Assembly (NCBI RefSeq): GCF_036289385.1
Contig: NZ_JAYFFH010000008.1
Location: 36,031-100,030, forward strand
DNA: 64,000 nt
From: Anaerofustis butyriciformans
Lineage (GTDB): Bacteria; Bacillota; Clostridia; Eubacteriales; Anaerofustaceae
Direction of reading: 5' to 3'
Shown here: positions 1 through 8,230 of the stretch, piece by piece
Layout of the letters: every line of letters starts with the position of its first letter
Position numbering within the stretch: position 1 is the stretch's first letter
Translations under genes and position numbers: made by a program
Notes under the pieces: model-generated
The model's input: only the letters and a program-made list of their open reading frames with translations
What the model was told of the DNA's origin: nothing
The model's database searches: none

Positions 1-158
1 TATTCATTTCCGTTAAATTTAACTTTTTTTCCTGCTGATCTTATTGATGCCATAGGGTAAAAGTTATTAACATCAATTTTGCTTTCTTCAAGTACTTCAA
101 TCATTTTTTGTCCTACAACACCTGTTGCACCAACAACAGCTACATTGTATTTTCCCAT
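1..158 (-). CDS. asd: Aspartate-semialdehyde dehydrogenase, N-terminal part
   Basis: Only the first 52 or so codons lie in the window; the gene runs off the left edge. The translated start, MGKYNVAVVGATGVVGQKM, carries the Rossmann GATGxVG NADP-binding motif of aspartate-semialdehyde dehydrogenase, which reduces aspartyl phosphate in the lysine/threonine/methionine pathway. The ATG at 156-158 follows an AGGAGGA ribosome site at about 165-171. A lysine riboswitch, terminator and promoter lie just upstream on the same strand, which independently supports the assignment. The catalytic cysteine region is outside the window. Confidence 0.93.
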   Translation of the reverse strand, partial: MGKYNVAVVGATGVVGQKMIEVLEESKIDVNNFYPMASIRSAGKKVKFNGNE

Positions 159-201
159 AAAAATCCTCCTAAATATTTTTTATAGTGTTATAAAAAATAA
201 A

Positions 202-217
202 AGTCGACAATGCGACT
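202..217 (-). terminator. Riboswitch expression-platform terminator before asd
   Basis: On the minus strand AGTCG-CATTGT-CGACT forms a 5-bp stem with a 6-nt loop followed by a U-rich run (about 188-201). It lies between the lysine aptamer and the asd start, where an L-box expression platform is expected. I infer lysine-dependent termination. An anti-terminator partner was not worked out. Confidence 0.7.
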
Positions 218-245
218 CATAATACGTAAATAAATCAGTATTAGT

Positions 246-410
246 GAATAGCACTCCATCAAACTCGATGACAGTCTTAATGCTCTTAACATTAAGCCCG
301 AAAAGACACCCGGTAAAAAGTGCCAATTCTCGGCAAATTTCCCTTTCATTTATTTTCACTTATATTTACCTATATCCAATAAATTACTGATAAAATTTGC
401 ACCTCTATTT
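246..410 (-). promoter_or_regulatory. Lysine riboswitch (L-box) aptamer
   Basis: Read on the minus strand, the segment has the conserved L-box pieces in order: AATAGAGGTGC at the 5' end, a GAAAGGG element, a TTGCCGA element, GACTGTCA, and TGGAGTGCTATT at the 3' end. The outer AATAG (405-409 complement) and CTATT (247-251 complement) form the P1 closing helix. It sits in the asd leader directly before a terminator hairpin. Known L-boxes switch off lysine biosynthesis or uptake genes when lysine binds; that role is inferred here from position. Confidence 0.92.
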
Positions 411-442
411 TAACACTATGATATATAAATTCTATTGTTTTT

Positions 443-471
443 ATTATAGTAATAAATGTGTTTTATTGCAA
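443..471 (-). promoter_or_regulatory. SigA-type promoter for riboswitch-asd
   Basis: On the minus strand TTGCAA (466-471) and TATAAT (443-448) are separated by exactly 17 nt. This places the transcription start about 30 nt before the lysine aptamer. Confidence 0.8.
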
Positions 472-479
472 GCCTTTTA

Positions 480-694
480 TTATAGTTTTGATGTAGTTTT
501 ATATTTGAAAATTAAATTTATTAAATCTTTTTTTGAATAATGTTTTAAATATAATTTATTTGCTTTTTTCATAATATTTTCATAATTATTTTTTGTTACA
601 TTGATTTTTTTATTTTACTAACAAATAAAGACAAAAAATTTTAAATAAGATTGATATTATTTATAAAAAAAGCGAAAAGAGGAAGAACATAAAA
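480..694. other. AT-rich intergenic region before minD
   Basis: About 215 bp of very A/T-rich sequence separates the asd promoter from minD. I see short T runs and a weak TTGTTA/TAACAA inverted repeat near 593-622, but no convincing -35/-10 pair, RNA element or open reading frame. A minD promoter must lie here or be weak. Confidence 0.5.
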
Positions 695-1486
695 ATGGGA
701 AAAACTTTGGTTATTACATCGGGAAAAGGAGGAGTCGGAAAGACTACATCTACTGCAAATATTGGTGTATCCTTAAGTAAGCTGGGGAAAAAGACTGTTG
801 TTATAGATGCTGATATAGGACTTAGAAACTTAGATGTAATATTGGGGCTTGAAAACAGGATTGTTTATACTATTATTGATGTAATTGAAAACAGATGTAG
901 ATTAAAACAGGCGCTTATTAAAGATAAACGTTATGATGGATTATACTTGCTTCCGGCTTCGCAAACAAAGGATAAAACTGCAATAAGACCAACTCAAATG
1001 AGAAAAATTTGTAAAGAACTTGAAAATACTTTTGATTACATAATAGTTGATTCTCCTGCAGGAATAGAGCAAGGTTTTCAAAATGCGGTTGCCGGTGCAA
1101 AAGATGCAATAGTTGTAACCACTCCCGAAGTTTCTGCAGTTAGAGATGCTGATAGAATAATATCCCTTCTTGATGTAAATGGAATAGAAAATACAAAATT
1201 AATAATTAATAGAGCAAAAGAAGATATGATGAAAAAAGGTCAGATGATGGATACAAATGACATTTTGGATATTTTAGGTATAGAACTTATTGGAATTGTT
1301 CCTGATGAAAAAGAAATTGTTATTTCTTCAAATAGAGGTGAGCCGGTTGCGGGAAAAGAAGATTTAATAACAGGACAAGCGTATATGGATATAGCAAGAA
1401 GAATAACAGGGGAAGAAATACCAATAAGAAATATTGTAAAGAAAGAAAATTTGGTAAAAAGGCTTGTTCATAGTCTTGGATTTTAG
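695..1486 (+). CDS. minD: Septum-site determining ATPase MinD
   Basis: A 263-residue ParA/MinD-type ATPase with the deviant Walker A motif GKGGVGKTT at residues 10-18 and the switch region DSPAGIE. The C-terminal LVKRLVHSLGF is the amphipathic membrane-targeting helix of MinD. MinD binds membrane as an ATP dimer and, with MinC and MinE, keeps the FtsZ ring at midcell. The ATG follows GAGGAAG. minE begins 8 nt after its stop. No minC lies upstream: that side is occupied by the divergent asd leader. Confidence 0.96.
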   Translation: MGKTLVITSGKGGVGKTTSTANIGVSLSKLGKKTVVIDADIGLRNLDVILGLENRIVYTIIDVIENRCRLKQALIKDKRYDGLYLLPASQTKDKTAIRPTQMRKICKELENTFDYIIVDSPAGIEQGFQNAVAGAKDAIVVTTPEVSAVRDADRIISLLDVNGIENTKLIINRAKEDMMKKGQMMDTNDILDILGIELIGIVPDEKEIVISSNRGEPVAGKEDLITGQAYMDIARRITGEEIPIRNIVKKENLVKRLVHSLGF

Positions 1487-1494
1487 GAGGAGAT

Positions 1495-1758
1495 ATGTTT
1501 GATTTTTTTAGGTATAAAACAGATGAAAATAAAAGTAAAGATATAGCAAAAGAAAGACTTCAAAACATTCTAATGAAAGAAAGAACGAATATAACAAATG
1601 ACAAATTGGAAATGGTAAAAAAAGAAGTTCTTTGCGTTGTAAATGAATATTTTATGGTAGATGAAAGAAGAAGCAAAACTTATCTTACAAAAATGAAACT
1701 TGGTAAAGAAAAAAAAGAAGAAAATGTTCTGGTTTCGCTTATGGTTATTAAAAATTAA
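1495..1758 (+). CDS. minE: Cell division topological specificity factor MinE
   Basis: An 87-residue protein of normal MinE length. It begins with the hydrophobic MFDFFRY membrane-targeting segment, continues with an ERLQNILMKER stretch that matches the anti-MinCD helix, and ends with a beta-rich topological specificity half. MinE stimulates MinD ATPase and releases it from the membrane. An AGGAGG site at 1486-1491 overlaps the minD stop, so the pair is co-transcribed. A terminator follows immediately. Confidence 0.93.
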   Translation: MFDFFRYKTDENKSKDIAKERLQNILMKERTNITNDKLEMVKKEVLCVVNEYFMVDERRSKTYLTKMKLGKEKKEENVLVSLMVIKN

Positions 1759-1786
1759 AAGAGATGTATTTCATCTCTTTTTTTTA
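1757..1786 (+). terminator. Intrinsic terminator of minDE
   Basis: AAAAGAGATG and CATCTCTTTT form a stem of about 10 bp around a short TATTT loop, followed by eight or more T residues. It overlaps the minE stop codon. Confidence 0.88.
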
Positions 1787-1853
1787 TTTTTTTCTATTAA
1801 TTTTGTAATAAATGTTAAAAATAAATTATAATAAGAAAAAAAGGAGAAATGTA

Positions 1854-3368
1854 ATGAAAGAAATATTTACCCCTATCGTTGATATTAGAAGAAAAGTTTT
1901 TAAAGAAGTTGCAAAAGTAGCATATGAAAATTTAGATATTGATTTAGAAAATTTAGCAAAAAAAATTGTCATGGAAGAAGATAACAAAATAACTGATAAA
2001 AATAGAGAAACGTTATTAATCTTGGAAAGATTAAGACTTGCTTTTGGGCTTGATGCTACAACAGAAAGTAATCCATATAATAAAGAAAAAGATATTGAGA
2101 ATATAAAAAATGAAAAGAACGTATTAAATCTTCCTCTTGTAAATGTTGTAACTGATGCTTGTATGAAGTGTGAAGAAAATACAGTTTTTGTAACAAATAA
2201 TTGTAGAGGCTGTTATGCTCATCCTTGTAGTGAAGTTTGTCCTGTTGATGCAATATATTTTGAAAATGGTAAAAGTGTTATTAATAAAGATAAATGTATT
2301 AGATGTGGTAAATGTGTTTCCGCCTGCCCTTATAATGCCATTGTAAAATATGATAGACCTTGTAAAGCAGCTTGTGGAGTAAATGCTTATATAAGCGATA
2401 ATGAAGGTCACGCAAAAATAGATTATGATAAATGTGTTTCTTGCGGGCAATGTATTGTTTCATGTCCTTTTGGTGTAGTAAGTGATAAATCAGAGATTTA
2501 TCAAACAATAAAATCAATTCAAAACAATAAAAAAGTTATAGCAGAAATTGCTCCTGCTTTTGTTGGACAGTTTGGAAGTGATGCAAGTCCCGAAAAAATA
2601 AAAGAAGCACTAATTAAACTAGGCTTTTATGATGTTGTTGAAGTAGCTCTTGGTGCTGATATGGGGGCTGTTGCGGAAGCAAAGCATTTTATTGAAAAAG
2701 TTAAAACAGGTAAAGAACCTTTCCTTGCAACTTCATGTTGTCCTTCATGGGCAGTTATGGCAAAAAGAGATTATCCTGATATTGCTCCTTATGTTTCACC
2801 TGCTCTTACACCTATGGTTGCATGTGCAAGAATAATAAAAGAAAAGCATCCAGATTCAAAGATTGTATTTATTGGACCTTGTAGTGCAAAGAAATTGGAA
2901 GCTAACAGAAGAAGCGTAAAGAGCGATGTAGATTATGTATTAACATTTGAAGAAGTGTATGGAATGTTTGAAGCAAAAGGAATAAGAGTAAGTGACTTAA
3001 AAGGTGAACATATGGAAGATGCAACAGCAGCAGGTAGAGGTTATGGATATTCAGGTGGTGTAAGCAAAGCTATTATAGGAGCAATTAAGAAATTTGATCC
3101 TGAACTTGAAGTGCCAAATGATAGAGCTGATGGACTTAACGGTTGTAAAAAGATTTTAACTCTTGCGAAAATGGGTAAGAGAGACGGATATTTACTTGAA
3201 GGAATGGGATGTCCAGGAGGTTGTGTTGGAGGAATGGGTACTTTGATATCTCAAACAAAAGCAGAAAAAGGAATAAAATCTTTTGAAAATGAAGCCAAAT
3301 CCAAAGAAGCATATGAAAATGAATATATTAAAGAAATCGGAGAAGAAAATGTCAAAGTTGAACATTAA
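1854..3368 (+). CDS. Monomeric [FeFe] hydrogenase, group-B-like
   Basis: A 504-residue iron-only hydrogenase. Residues about 103-205 hold cysteine-rich ferredoxin-type clusters (for example CIRCGKCVSACP and CVSCGQCIVSCP). The H-cluster motifs are all intact: TSCCPSW at 293-299, GPCSAKK at 341-347, and MGCPGGCVGG at 451-460. The N-terminus lacks the 2Fe-2S and His-Cys3 domains of bifurcating HydA, and the overall plan matches the group B family as I remember it. It should oxidise or evolve H2 with ferredoxin in the cytoplasm. The start was set at the ATG 7 nt after AAGGAG (1841-1846); an upstream in-frame ATG at 1812 lacks a ribosome site. Its 3' end overlaps the next gene by 20 nt. Confidence 0.9.
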   Translation: MKEIFTPIVDIRRKVFKEVAKVAYENLDIDLENLAKKIVMEEDNKITDKNRETLLILERLRLAFGLDATTESNPYNKEKDIENIKNEKNVLNLPLVNVVTDACMKCEENTVFVTNNCRGCYAHPCSEVCPVDAIYFENGKSVINKDKCIRCGKCVSACPYNAIVKYDRPCKAACGVNAYISDNEGHAKIDYDKCVSCGQCIVSCPFGVVSDKSEIYQTIKSIQNNKKVIAEIAPAFVGQFGSDASPEKIKEALIKLGFYDVVEVALGADMGAVAEAKHFIEKVKTGKEPFLATSCCPSWAVMAKRDYPDIAPYVSPALTPMVACARIIKEKHPDSKIVFIGPCSAKKLEANRRSVKSDVDYVLTFEEVYGMFEAKGIRVSDLKGEHMEDATAAGRGYGYSGGVSKAIIGAIKKFDPELEVPNDRADGLNGCKKILTLAKMGKRDGYLLEGMGCPGGCVGGMGTLISQTKAEKGIKSFENEAKSKEAYENEYIKEIGEENVKVEH

Positions 3369-3864
3369 AATAGGGGATATTACAAAAGAAACAACAGACG
3401 CAATAGTAAATGCTGCCAACACCTCTCTTCTTGGAGGGGGAGGTGTTGACGGTGCAATTCATAGAGCTGCAGGAAGGGAGCTTTTAGAAGAATGTATGAC
3501 TCTTAATGGATGTAGAACAGGAGAGGCAAAGATAACAAAAGGATATAATCTTCCTTCGAAATATGTTATTCATACTGTTGGGCCAATTTATAGGGGAGGA
3601 AATAACAACGAAAGCGAACTTCTTAAAAATGCTTATGAAAATTCTCTTAAAGTTGCAGTTGAAAATAAAATAAAGACAATCGCTTTCCCTTCAATAAGTA
3701 CTGGTGTTTATTCTTATCCATTAAAAGAAGCAAGTGACATTGCCATAAAGACTATATTGAATTTTCTTAAGAAAAACAATTCAATTGAAGAAGTTATAAT
3801 GGTTTGTTTTGATAATAATACCTATGAGTATTATAAAAATGCATTAGAGAAATATACTAGATAA
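3349..3864 (+). CDS. Macro-domain O-acetyl-ADP-ribose deacetylase
   Basis: A 171-residue single macro domain of the YmdB/MacroD type. NAAN at residues 21-24 and GGGGVDGAIH at 29-38 form the ADP-ribose pocket, and a later STGVYSYP stretch matches the second phosphate-binding loop. These enzymes hydrolyse O-acetyl-ADP-ribose or remove mono-ADP-ribose from proteins. The start is the ATG at 3349 after GGAGAAG, inside the last 20 nt of the hydrogenase gene, so translation is probably coupled. A functional link to the hydrogenase is only inferred from this overlap. Confidence 0.9.
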   Translation: MSKLNIKIGDITKETTDAIVNAANTSLLGGGGVDGAIHRAAGRELLEECMTLNGCRTGEAKITKGYNLPSKYVIHTVGPIYRGGNNNESELLKNAYENSLKVAVENKIKTIAFPSISTGVYSYPLKEASDIAIKTILNFLKKNNSIEEVIMVCFDNNTYEYYKNALEKYTR

Positions 3865-4023
3865 GCTGGTAATTAAATTTTTACTTAAAATAAATATTTT
3901 ACATCCAAAATATTTTAGTAGTTTTATATTATTTTAATTATTATAATTTTATTAAAAACATGGTAATAACATGAAACTTGTGGTATCATGTTGAAATCGA
4001 AATAAAATTTAATGGAGTAGAAT

Positions 4024-4839
4024 ATGAAAAAAATATTAAGTATTGTTTTATCAATTATGATGATAATGGTACCATTATCAAATGTTTTCGCGATAGAATC
4101 TGGTAAACAGATGGTTGCTATCGGAGGAGATTTAAATGAGAGCCAAAGAAAAACAGTTTATGATTACTTTGGCGTTAGTGAAGGAAGTGTAGATGAAGTT
4201 ACTGTAACTCATGATGATGAAAAACAATATCTTGAGGATGTTGATCCATCAAGAATAGGTTCAAACAGTATATCTTCTATTTATATTGAAACACAAAATG
4301 AAGGTGCTGGTTTAGATATTGAACTTCATAATATAAACTGGCTAACAGAAGACATATATCAAAATGCACTTTTAACTGTTGGTATTAAAGATGCAAAAAT
4401 TGTTATTGCAGCGCCATTTGAAGTTTCAGGTACTGCAGCATTAACAGGAGTTTATAAAGCATATGAACAAATGAGTGGCGAAACAGTTTCAGAAGAAGCA
4501 AAAGAAGCTGCTACTGAAGAACTTGTTACTACAGGGGAATTATCTGATGATATTGGAAGTGAAGATGCTTCTCAGCTTGTAAATGAATTAAAATTATCTA
4601 TAGATGATTTTAAAAATATGGATGATGAGCAAGTAAAAGAAGAAATAAAAAATATTGCTGACGGAATGAACATTTCTCTTACAGATGAACAATTAGATCA
4701 ACTTCTTGATTTAGTTAGAAGTTTAGAAAATGTTGATTTTAGCGGAGTAATGGATGAACTTAAAAATATTTCAAATCAATTTGCTGATCTTGGTATTTGG
4801 GATAAAATAGTAAATTTCTTTAAAGGATTATTTAACTAA
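4024..4839 (+). CDS. Secreted DUF1002 family protein
   Basis: A 271-residue protein starting with a clear signal peptide (MKKILSIVLSIMMIMVPLSNV, cleavage expected near residues 24-26). The body matches the Clostridia/Bacillus DUF1002 family (YpuA-like): a conserved early segment QMVAIGGDLNESQR and a following IYIETQ / INWLTEDIYQNAL region. The C-terminal third is acidic and helical. Function is unknown; it is predicted to be extracytoplasmic. It stands alone between a non-coding gap and a bidirectional terminator. Confidence 0.85.
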   Translation: MKKILSIVLSIMMIMVPLSNVFAIESGKQMVAIGGDLNESQRKTVYDYFGVSEGSVDEVTVTHDDEKQYLEDVDPSRIGSNSISSIYIETQNEGAGLDIELHNINWLTEDIYQNALLTVGIKDAKIVIAAPFEVSGTAALTGVYKAYEQMSGETVSEEAKEAATEELVTTGELSDDIGSEDASQLVNELKLSIDDFKNMDDEQVKEEIKNIADGMNISLTDEQLDQLLDLVRSLENVDFSGVMDELKNISNQFADLGIWDKIVNFFKGLFN

Positions 4840-4873
4840 AAATATAAAAGTTAATATTATATAATTATGTAAA

Positions 4874-4905
4874 TAAAAAAAGCACATTATATGTGCTTTT
4901 TTTAT
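4874..4905. terminator. Bidirectional terminator
   Basis: AAAAAAGCACAT and ATGTGCTTTTTT form a strong stem with A and T runs on both sides, between the convergent DUF1002 and ECF genes. It can end transcription in both directions. Confidence 0.85.
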
Positions 4906-5405
4906 TTGTAACTTATTTTATATTTCATTAATATTTTTGCTACAGGAACGCCAATTACAACGGCTACCATATCAGAAATAAATTCTCCTGGCATTGACGC
5001 CATTGGTGCAATCCAGTTGCCATAAATAAAAGCTTCAGCCATATAATATCCGACCATTCCTATTATGGTAAAAGCTATCATTGCAAATACTGTTTTAGAA
5101 ATTCCACCTTTTAATAATATTTTAGAAACAACGATTCCTTGAACAAGTCTTATTACGAAAGTAAATGGTGCCCATACTGCATAAGGACTTAATAAATCGA
5201 AAAGCCCCATACCTATTGCTCCCGCAAGTCCTGCTTCAACAGGCATAAGAAGAAAAGTTGCAATAACAAGAACTGCTCCTCCTAAATGTATAAGTCCGCC
5301 GTCTGTAAATGAAATTGGGAGTCTTATATTTATATATGTTGCAATATATATAAACGCTGCCATTACTCCAGTAAGAACAATATTTAATGTTTTTTTGTTA
5401 GTCAT
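4902..5405 (-). CDS. ECF transporter substrate-binding (S) component
   Basis: A 167-residue, very hydrophobic protein with about five membrane helices. The start TNKKTLNIVLTGVMAAFIYI and the later FTDGGLIHLGGAVLVIATFL resemble the ECF S-component families (ECF-ribofla_trS/DUF1393 type). Such proteins bind a vitamin or other micronutrient and dock onto a shared EcfAA'T energy module, which is not in this window. No riboswitch is visible in the 145-bp divergent region, so the ligand cannot be inferred. An AGGAGGG site precedes the ATG. Confidence 0.8.
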   Translation of the reverse strand: MTNKKTLNIVLTGVMAAFIYIATYINIRLPISFTDGGLIHLGGAVLVIATFLLMPVEAGLAGAIGMGLFDLLSPYAVWAPFTFVIRLVQGIVVSKILLKGGISKTVFAMIAFTIIGMVGYYMAEAFIYGNWIAPMASMPGEFISDMVAVVIGVPVAKILMKYKISYK

Positions 5406-5550
5406 ATTTTCCCTCCTGTCAGATCTAAGTTGTTTTTATTTTAATACTACATTATTAAATTTTCAATAATAAAGTTTTATTTCTATTTTAAAACGACATT
5501 ATTTTTATGTATCTTTTTATATATTATTTGTATAAAAGGGAGGTAATGTT

Positions 5551-6051
5551 ATGAAACTTATAAAAGTTGAACGATTTGGAATTATTTTTATTACTTTATT
5601 TGTTTTTTTATTATCAAATTTATATTTTCTTACTGAGTTTGATTTCTTTAAATTTATATGTGCAGGAAATAATAGTATGTTGGAGCAAATGAAAGTTGTA
5701 TATTTTTCTTATATGTTTTTTATGATTATAGAAATGATTTGTAAAATTCAGTATAATGATAATTTTTTTCTTGCAAAAGCAATAAGTACATATATTCTTG
5801 TTTTTAGTATTCCAATGTTTTTTTATACTTTTAAAAATATGTTTGGTGTAATGAATACTATTTTTTATTTTATTTTAGTTTTGATTTGTGTAGGTATAAG
5901 TCAAAGTTTTAGTTATAAAATTTTGCTTGATGAACAAAATGATAAAGTTAAAGTAAAATTAATAAGTATAATGAGCATTATTTTACTTGGAATAATACTT
6001 GTTTATTTTTCATATAATCCTCTGAATACACCAATTTTTATGGATATTTAA
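5551..6051 (+). CDS. Small integral membrane protein, unknown function
   Basis: A 166-residue protein with four to five predicted membrane helices (about residues 8-28, 48-65, 75-93, 100-120 and 133-153) and little soluble sequence. Its ending, VYFSYNPLNTPIFMD, faintly recalls membrane proteins annotated DUF6512, which I cannot confirm. GGGAGG precedes the ATG by a normal distance. It is divergent from the ECF gene and appears monocistronic. Confidence 0.65.
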   Translation: MKLIKVERFGIIFITLFVFLLSNLYFLTEFDFFKFICAGNNSMLEQMKVVYFSYMFFMIIEMICKIQYNDNFFLAKAISTYILVFSIPMFFYTFKNMFGVMNTIFYFILVLICVGISQSFSYKILLDEQNDKVKVKLISIMSIILLGIILVYFSYNPLNTPIFMDI

Positions 6052-6066
6052 ATTTTCATTAATTAT

Positions 6067-6094
6067 TTGAAATAAAATAAAATAATGTTATAAT
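6067..6094 (+). promoter_or_regulatory. Promoter for the Asp23-nusB operon
   Basis: TTGAAA (6067-6072) and TATAAT (6089-6094) lie 16 nt apart, about 50 nt before the Asp23 start. Confidence 0.7.
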
Positions 6095-6142
6095 TGAGTT
6101 ACTAATATGTATATGTTTATTTCTCGAAAAGGAGGTACAATT

Positions 6143-6511
6143 ATGAGCAAAATTATTGATGAAAACATTACTTTAAGAGAAACCTTAGAACAAGGTGATG
6201 AGTTAAATATAAGTGATAATGTGATAACTTCAATAGTAGGACTTGTTACAAGAGAAGTTGATGGTATAAGCGGTCTATATGGCGGTATAGATATTGGAGA
6301 AATATTTGGTAAAAAGAATGTTGGAAAAGGTGTAAAAACAATAATAAGTGGTAATAAAATTATTATTGATATTTCTTTAATTATAAAATACGGAGCAATA
6401 ATACCTGATTTAACAGATGAAGTTAAGAAAAAAGTTAAACAATCTGTTGAATCTATGACAGGATACAATGTAATTCAAGTTAATATATATATTGAAGGAT
6501 TAGAATGTTAA
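6143..6511 (+). CDS. Asp23/Gls24 family envelope stress protein
   Basis: A 122-residue Asp23 domain protein, with the typical ISDNVITSIVGLVTREVDGISGLYGG core and the C-terminal VKQSVESMTGYNVIQVNIYIEG. Members (YqhY/AmaP-associated Asp23) are linked to envelope homeostasis and fatty acid control in Bacillota, where yqhY precedes nusB, as here. The start was moved to the ATG at 6143, 7 nt after GGAGG (6131-6135). It heads a long housekeeping operon. Confidence 0.92.
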   Translation: MSKIIDENITLRETLEQGDELNISDNVITSIVGLVTREVDGISGLYGGIDIGEIFGKKNVGKGVKTIISGNKIIIDISLIIKYGAIIPDLTDEVKKKVKQSVESMTGYNVIQVNIYIEGLEC

Positions 6512-6534
6512 ATATATTTTAAAGGGGTTAAATT

Positions 6535-6933
6535 TTGAAAAGAGACGTAGCAAGAGATTTAGTATATAAAATTATTTTTCAAATGAGTTTCCATGATGAT
6601 TTTAATGAAAGATATGAACAAATGATTATAGATAATGGTTTAAAAGGAACTCAAGGTGAGTATGCAAAAAAGACCATTAAAGGTATATTAGAAAATCTTG
6701 ATGAAATTGATGGAATAATAAAAGAAAATTTAAAAGGTTGGAAGTTTGAAAGACTTTCAAATCATGTAATAGCTGTTTTGAGACTTGGCGTTTTTGAAAT
6801 TATGTATAATGATGATATTCCTGCTTTGGTAGGTTTAAATGAAGCTGTTGGGTTGGCTCATACATACTCAGATGAAAAAGAGGCAAGTTTTGTAAACGGG
6901 TTATTAAATAGTGTATATAAAAAAGTTAGTTAA
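6535..6933 (+). CDS. nusB: Transcription antitermination factor NusB
   Basis: A 132-residue all-helical NusB. It begins KRDVARDLVYKIIFQM and ends with the conserved LNEAVGLAHTYSDEKEASFVNGLLN segment. NusB with NusE (S10) binds boxA RNA for rRNA antitermination. The start is a TTG at 6535 after AAAGGGG; no in-frame ATG gives the conserved N-terminus. It lies 23 nt after the Asp23 stop. Confidence 0.95.
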   Translation: MKRDVARDLVYKIIFQMSFHDDFNERYEQMIIDNGLKGTQGEYAKKTIKGILENLDEIDGIIKENLKGWKFERLSNHVIAVLRLGVFEIMYNDDIPALVGLNEAVGLAHTYSDEKEASFVNGLLNSVYKKVS

Positions 6934-6939
6934 TATTTA

Positions 6940-6966
6940 TTGACTTGTATATGAATATATTATAAT
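6940..6966 (+). promoter_or_regulatory. Candidate internal promoter before xseA
   Basis: TTGACT (6940-6945) and TATAAT (6961-6966) are present, but with a short 15-nt spacer. If used, the transcript would start just before or within the hairpin at 6970-7002. Confidence 0.5.
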
Positions 6967-6969
6967 ATA

Positions 6970-7002
6970 GTATCCAATACCAGATGATATGGTTTTGGGT
7001 AT
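6970..7002 (+). promoter_or_regulatory. Stem-loop in the xseA leader
   Basis: Two 12-nt arms (6970-6981 and 6991-7002) pair at 11 of 12 positions, counting two G-U pairs, around a 9-nt loop AGATGATAT. The hairpin ends two bases before the GTGAGG ribosome site of xseA. There is no T run, so it is not a terminator. A translation-control or RNA-stability role is inferred. Confidence 0.6.
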
Positions 7003-7015
7003 AGTGAGGATTAAA

Positions 7016-8230
7016 ATGATAGATAATGTAATTTTAACCGTCACGGATGTAAATAGATATATTAAGACTTTACTTGATTATGATGAATTATTGTCTAATT
7101 TAAAAGTAGAGGGGGAAGTTTCAAATTATAAGAGACATTCTTCCGGACATTTATATTTTTCAATAAAAGATAATAAAGGTAAAATAAATTGCGTTATGTT
7201 TCGAGCAGACACATATTCTCTGGATTTTGAGCCTAAAGATGGCATGAAAGTTATAATAGAGGGTAATGTGTCTGTTTTTGAAAAGAACGGTAATTATCAA
7301 TTATATGTCCGTAGTATGAAAAAAAAGGGTATAGGAAGATTATATGAAGAATATAATAAATTGCTTGAAGAGTTAAAAGCAAAGGGATATTTTGATAACA
7401 GCATTAAGAAGCCTATACCTAGATTTATCAGTAGAGTAGCTGTTGTAACATCCAAGACGGGTGCAGCCGTAAGAGATATAATAAGCGTTATAAAAAGAAG
7501 AAATAAGAATATTGAAATAATTGTTTGTCCTGTACTTGTTCAAGGTGAGGGAAGCGGAGAAGACGTTGCTCAAATGATATACGATATAAATAGCCTTAAC
7601 CTTGCTGATGTGATAATAACAGGAAGAGGTGGAGGAAGTATTGAGGAACTTTGGGCTTTTAATGAAAGAGTAGTTGCTCAAGCTGTATATGACAGTAAAA
7701 TTCCTGTGGTTTCTGCCGTAGGACATGAAACTGATTTTACTATATGTGATTTTGTCGCAGATTTTAGAGCTCCAACACCATCTGTTGCAGGAGAAATTGT
7801 AAGTGAACCGTTGGATAATATTATTTTTACAATTGATGAATATGAAAGAAAGACTACAAACAGTTTAAATAATTTAATTGATTCTTATAAACAAAGAATA
7901 GAAAATGTAATAAATAAACCTGTAATAAAAAGACCAAATGCATATATTGAAAATATGGAACAGTATGTTGATAATTTAAAAGATTCCATTGATTTGTCTT
8001 TTGGTAATAAAATTAGTTTTAATAAACAAAAATTAAATTCTTTAGAAAAACTAATTAAAACTCTTTCTGTTGAAAGTATTATAGATAGAGGTTTTGCGAT
8101 AGTTGAAAAGGATAATAATGTTATTACTTCTGTTAGTGAAGCAAATATAAACGATATTATAAAAATAAGGATGAAAGACGGTAAGTTTATTTCTACAATA
8201 AACAGTATTGAAGGTGAAAACAATGAGTGA
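7016..8230 (+). CDS. xseA: Exodeoxyribonuclease VII large subunit
   Basis: A 404-residue XseA. The N-terminal OB-fold (residues about 1-100: VTDVNRYIKTLLDYDELLSNLKVEGEVSNYK, then SGHLYFSIKD) is followed by the catalytic core with VVTSKTGAAVRDI, TGRGGGSIEELWAFN and SAVGHETDFTICDFVADFRAPTPS, and a coiled-coil C-terminus. With XseB it degrades single-stranded DNA. The ATG at 7016 lies 5 nt after GTGAGGA; an upstream ATG at 6989 sits inside the leader hairpin with no ribosome site. Confidence 0.94.
   Translation: MIDNVILTVTDVNRYIKTLLDYDELLSNLKVEGEVSNYKRHSSGHLYFSIKDNKGKINCVMFRADTYSLDFEPKDGMKVIIEGNVSVFEKNGNYQLYVRSMKKKGIGRLYEEYNKLLEELKAKGYFDNSIKKPIPRFISRVAVVTSKTGAAVRDIISVIKRRNKNIEIIVCPVLVQGEGSGEDVAQMIYDINSLNLADVIITGRGGGSIEELWAFNERVVAQAVYDSKIPVVSAVGHETDFTICDFVADFRAPTPSVAGEIVSEPLDNIIFTIDEYERKTTNSLNNLIDSYKQRIENVINKPVIKRPNAYIENMEQYVDNLKDSIDLSFGNKISFNKQKLNSLEKLIKTLSVESIIDRGFAIVEKDNNVITSVSEANINDIIKIRMKDGKFISTINSIEGENNE

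Noticed and set aside
3885..3920. Terminator after the macro-domain gene
   Set aside because: AATATTTT and AAAATATT pair over only 8 A/T bases without a following T run, which is too weak to support a call.
5406..5550. Vitamin riboswitch before the ECF S component
   Set aside because: No THI, FMN, cobalamin, preQ1 or folate (THF) consensus is visible in this A/T-rich gap.
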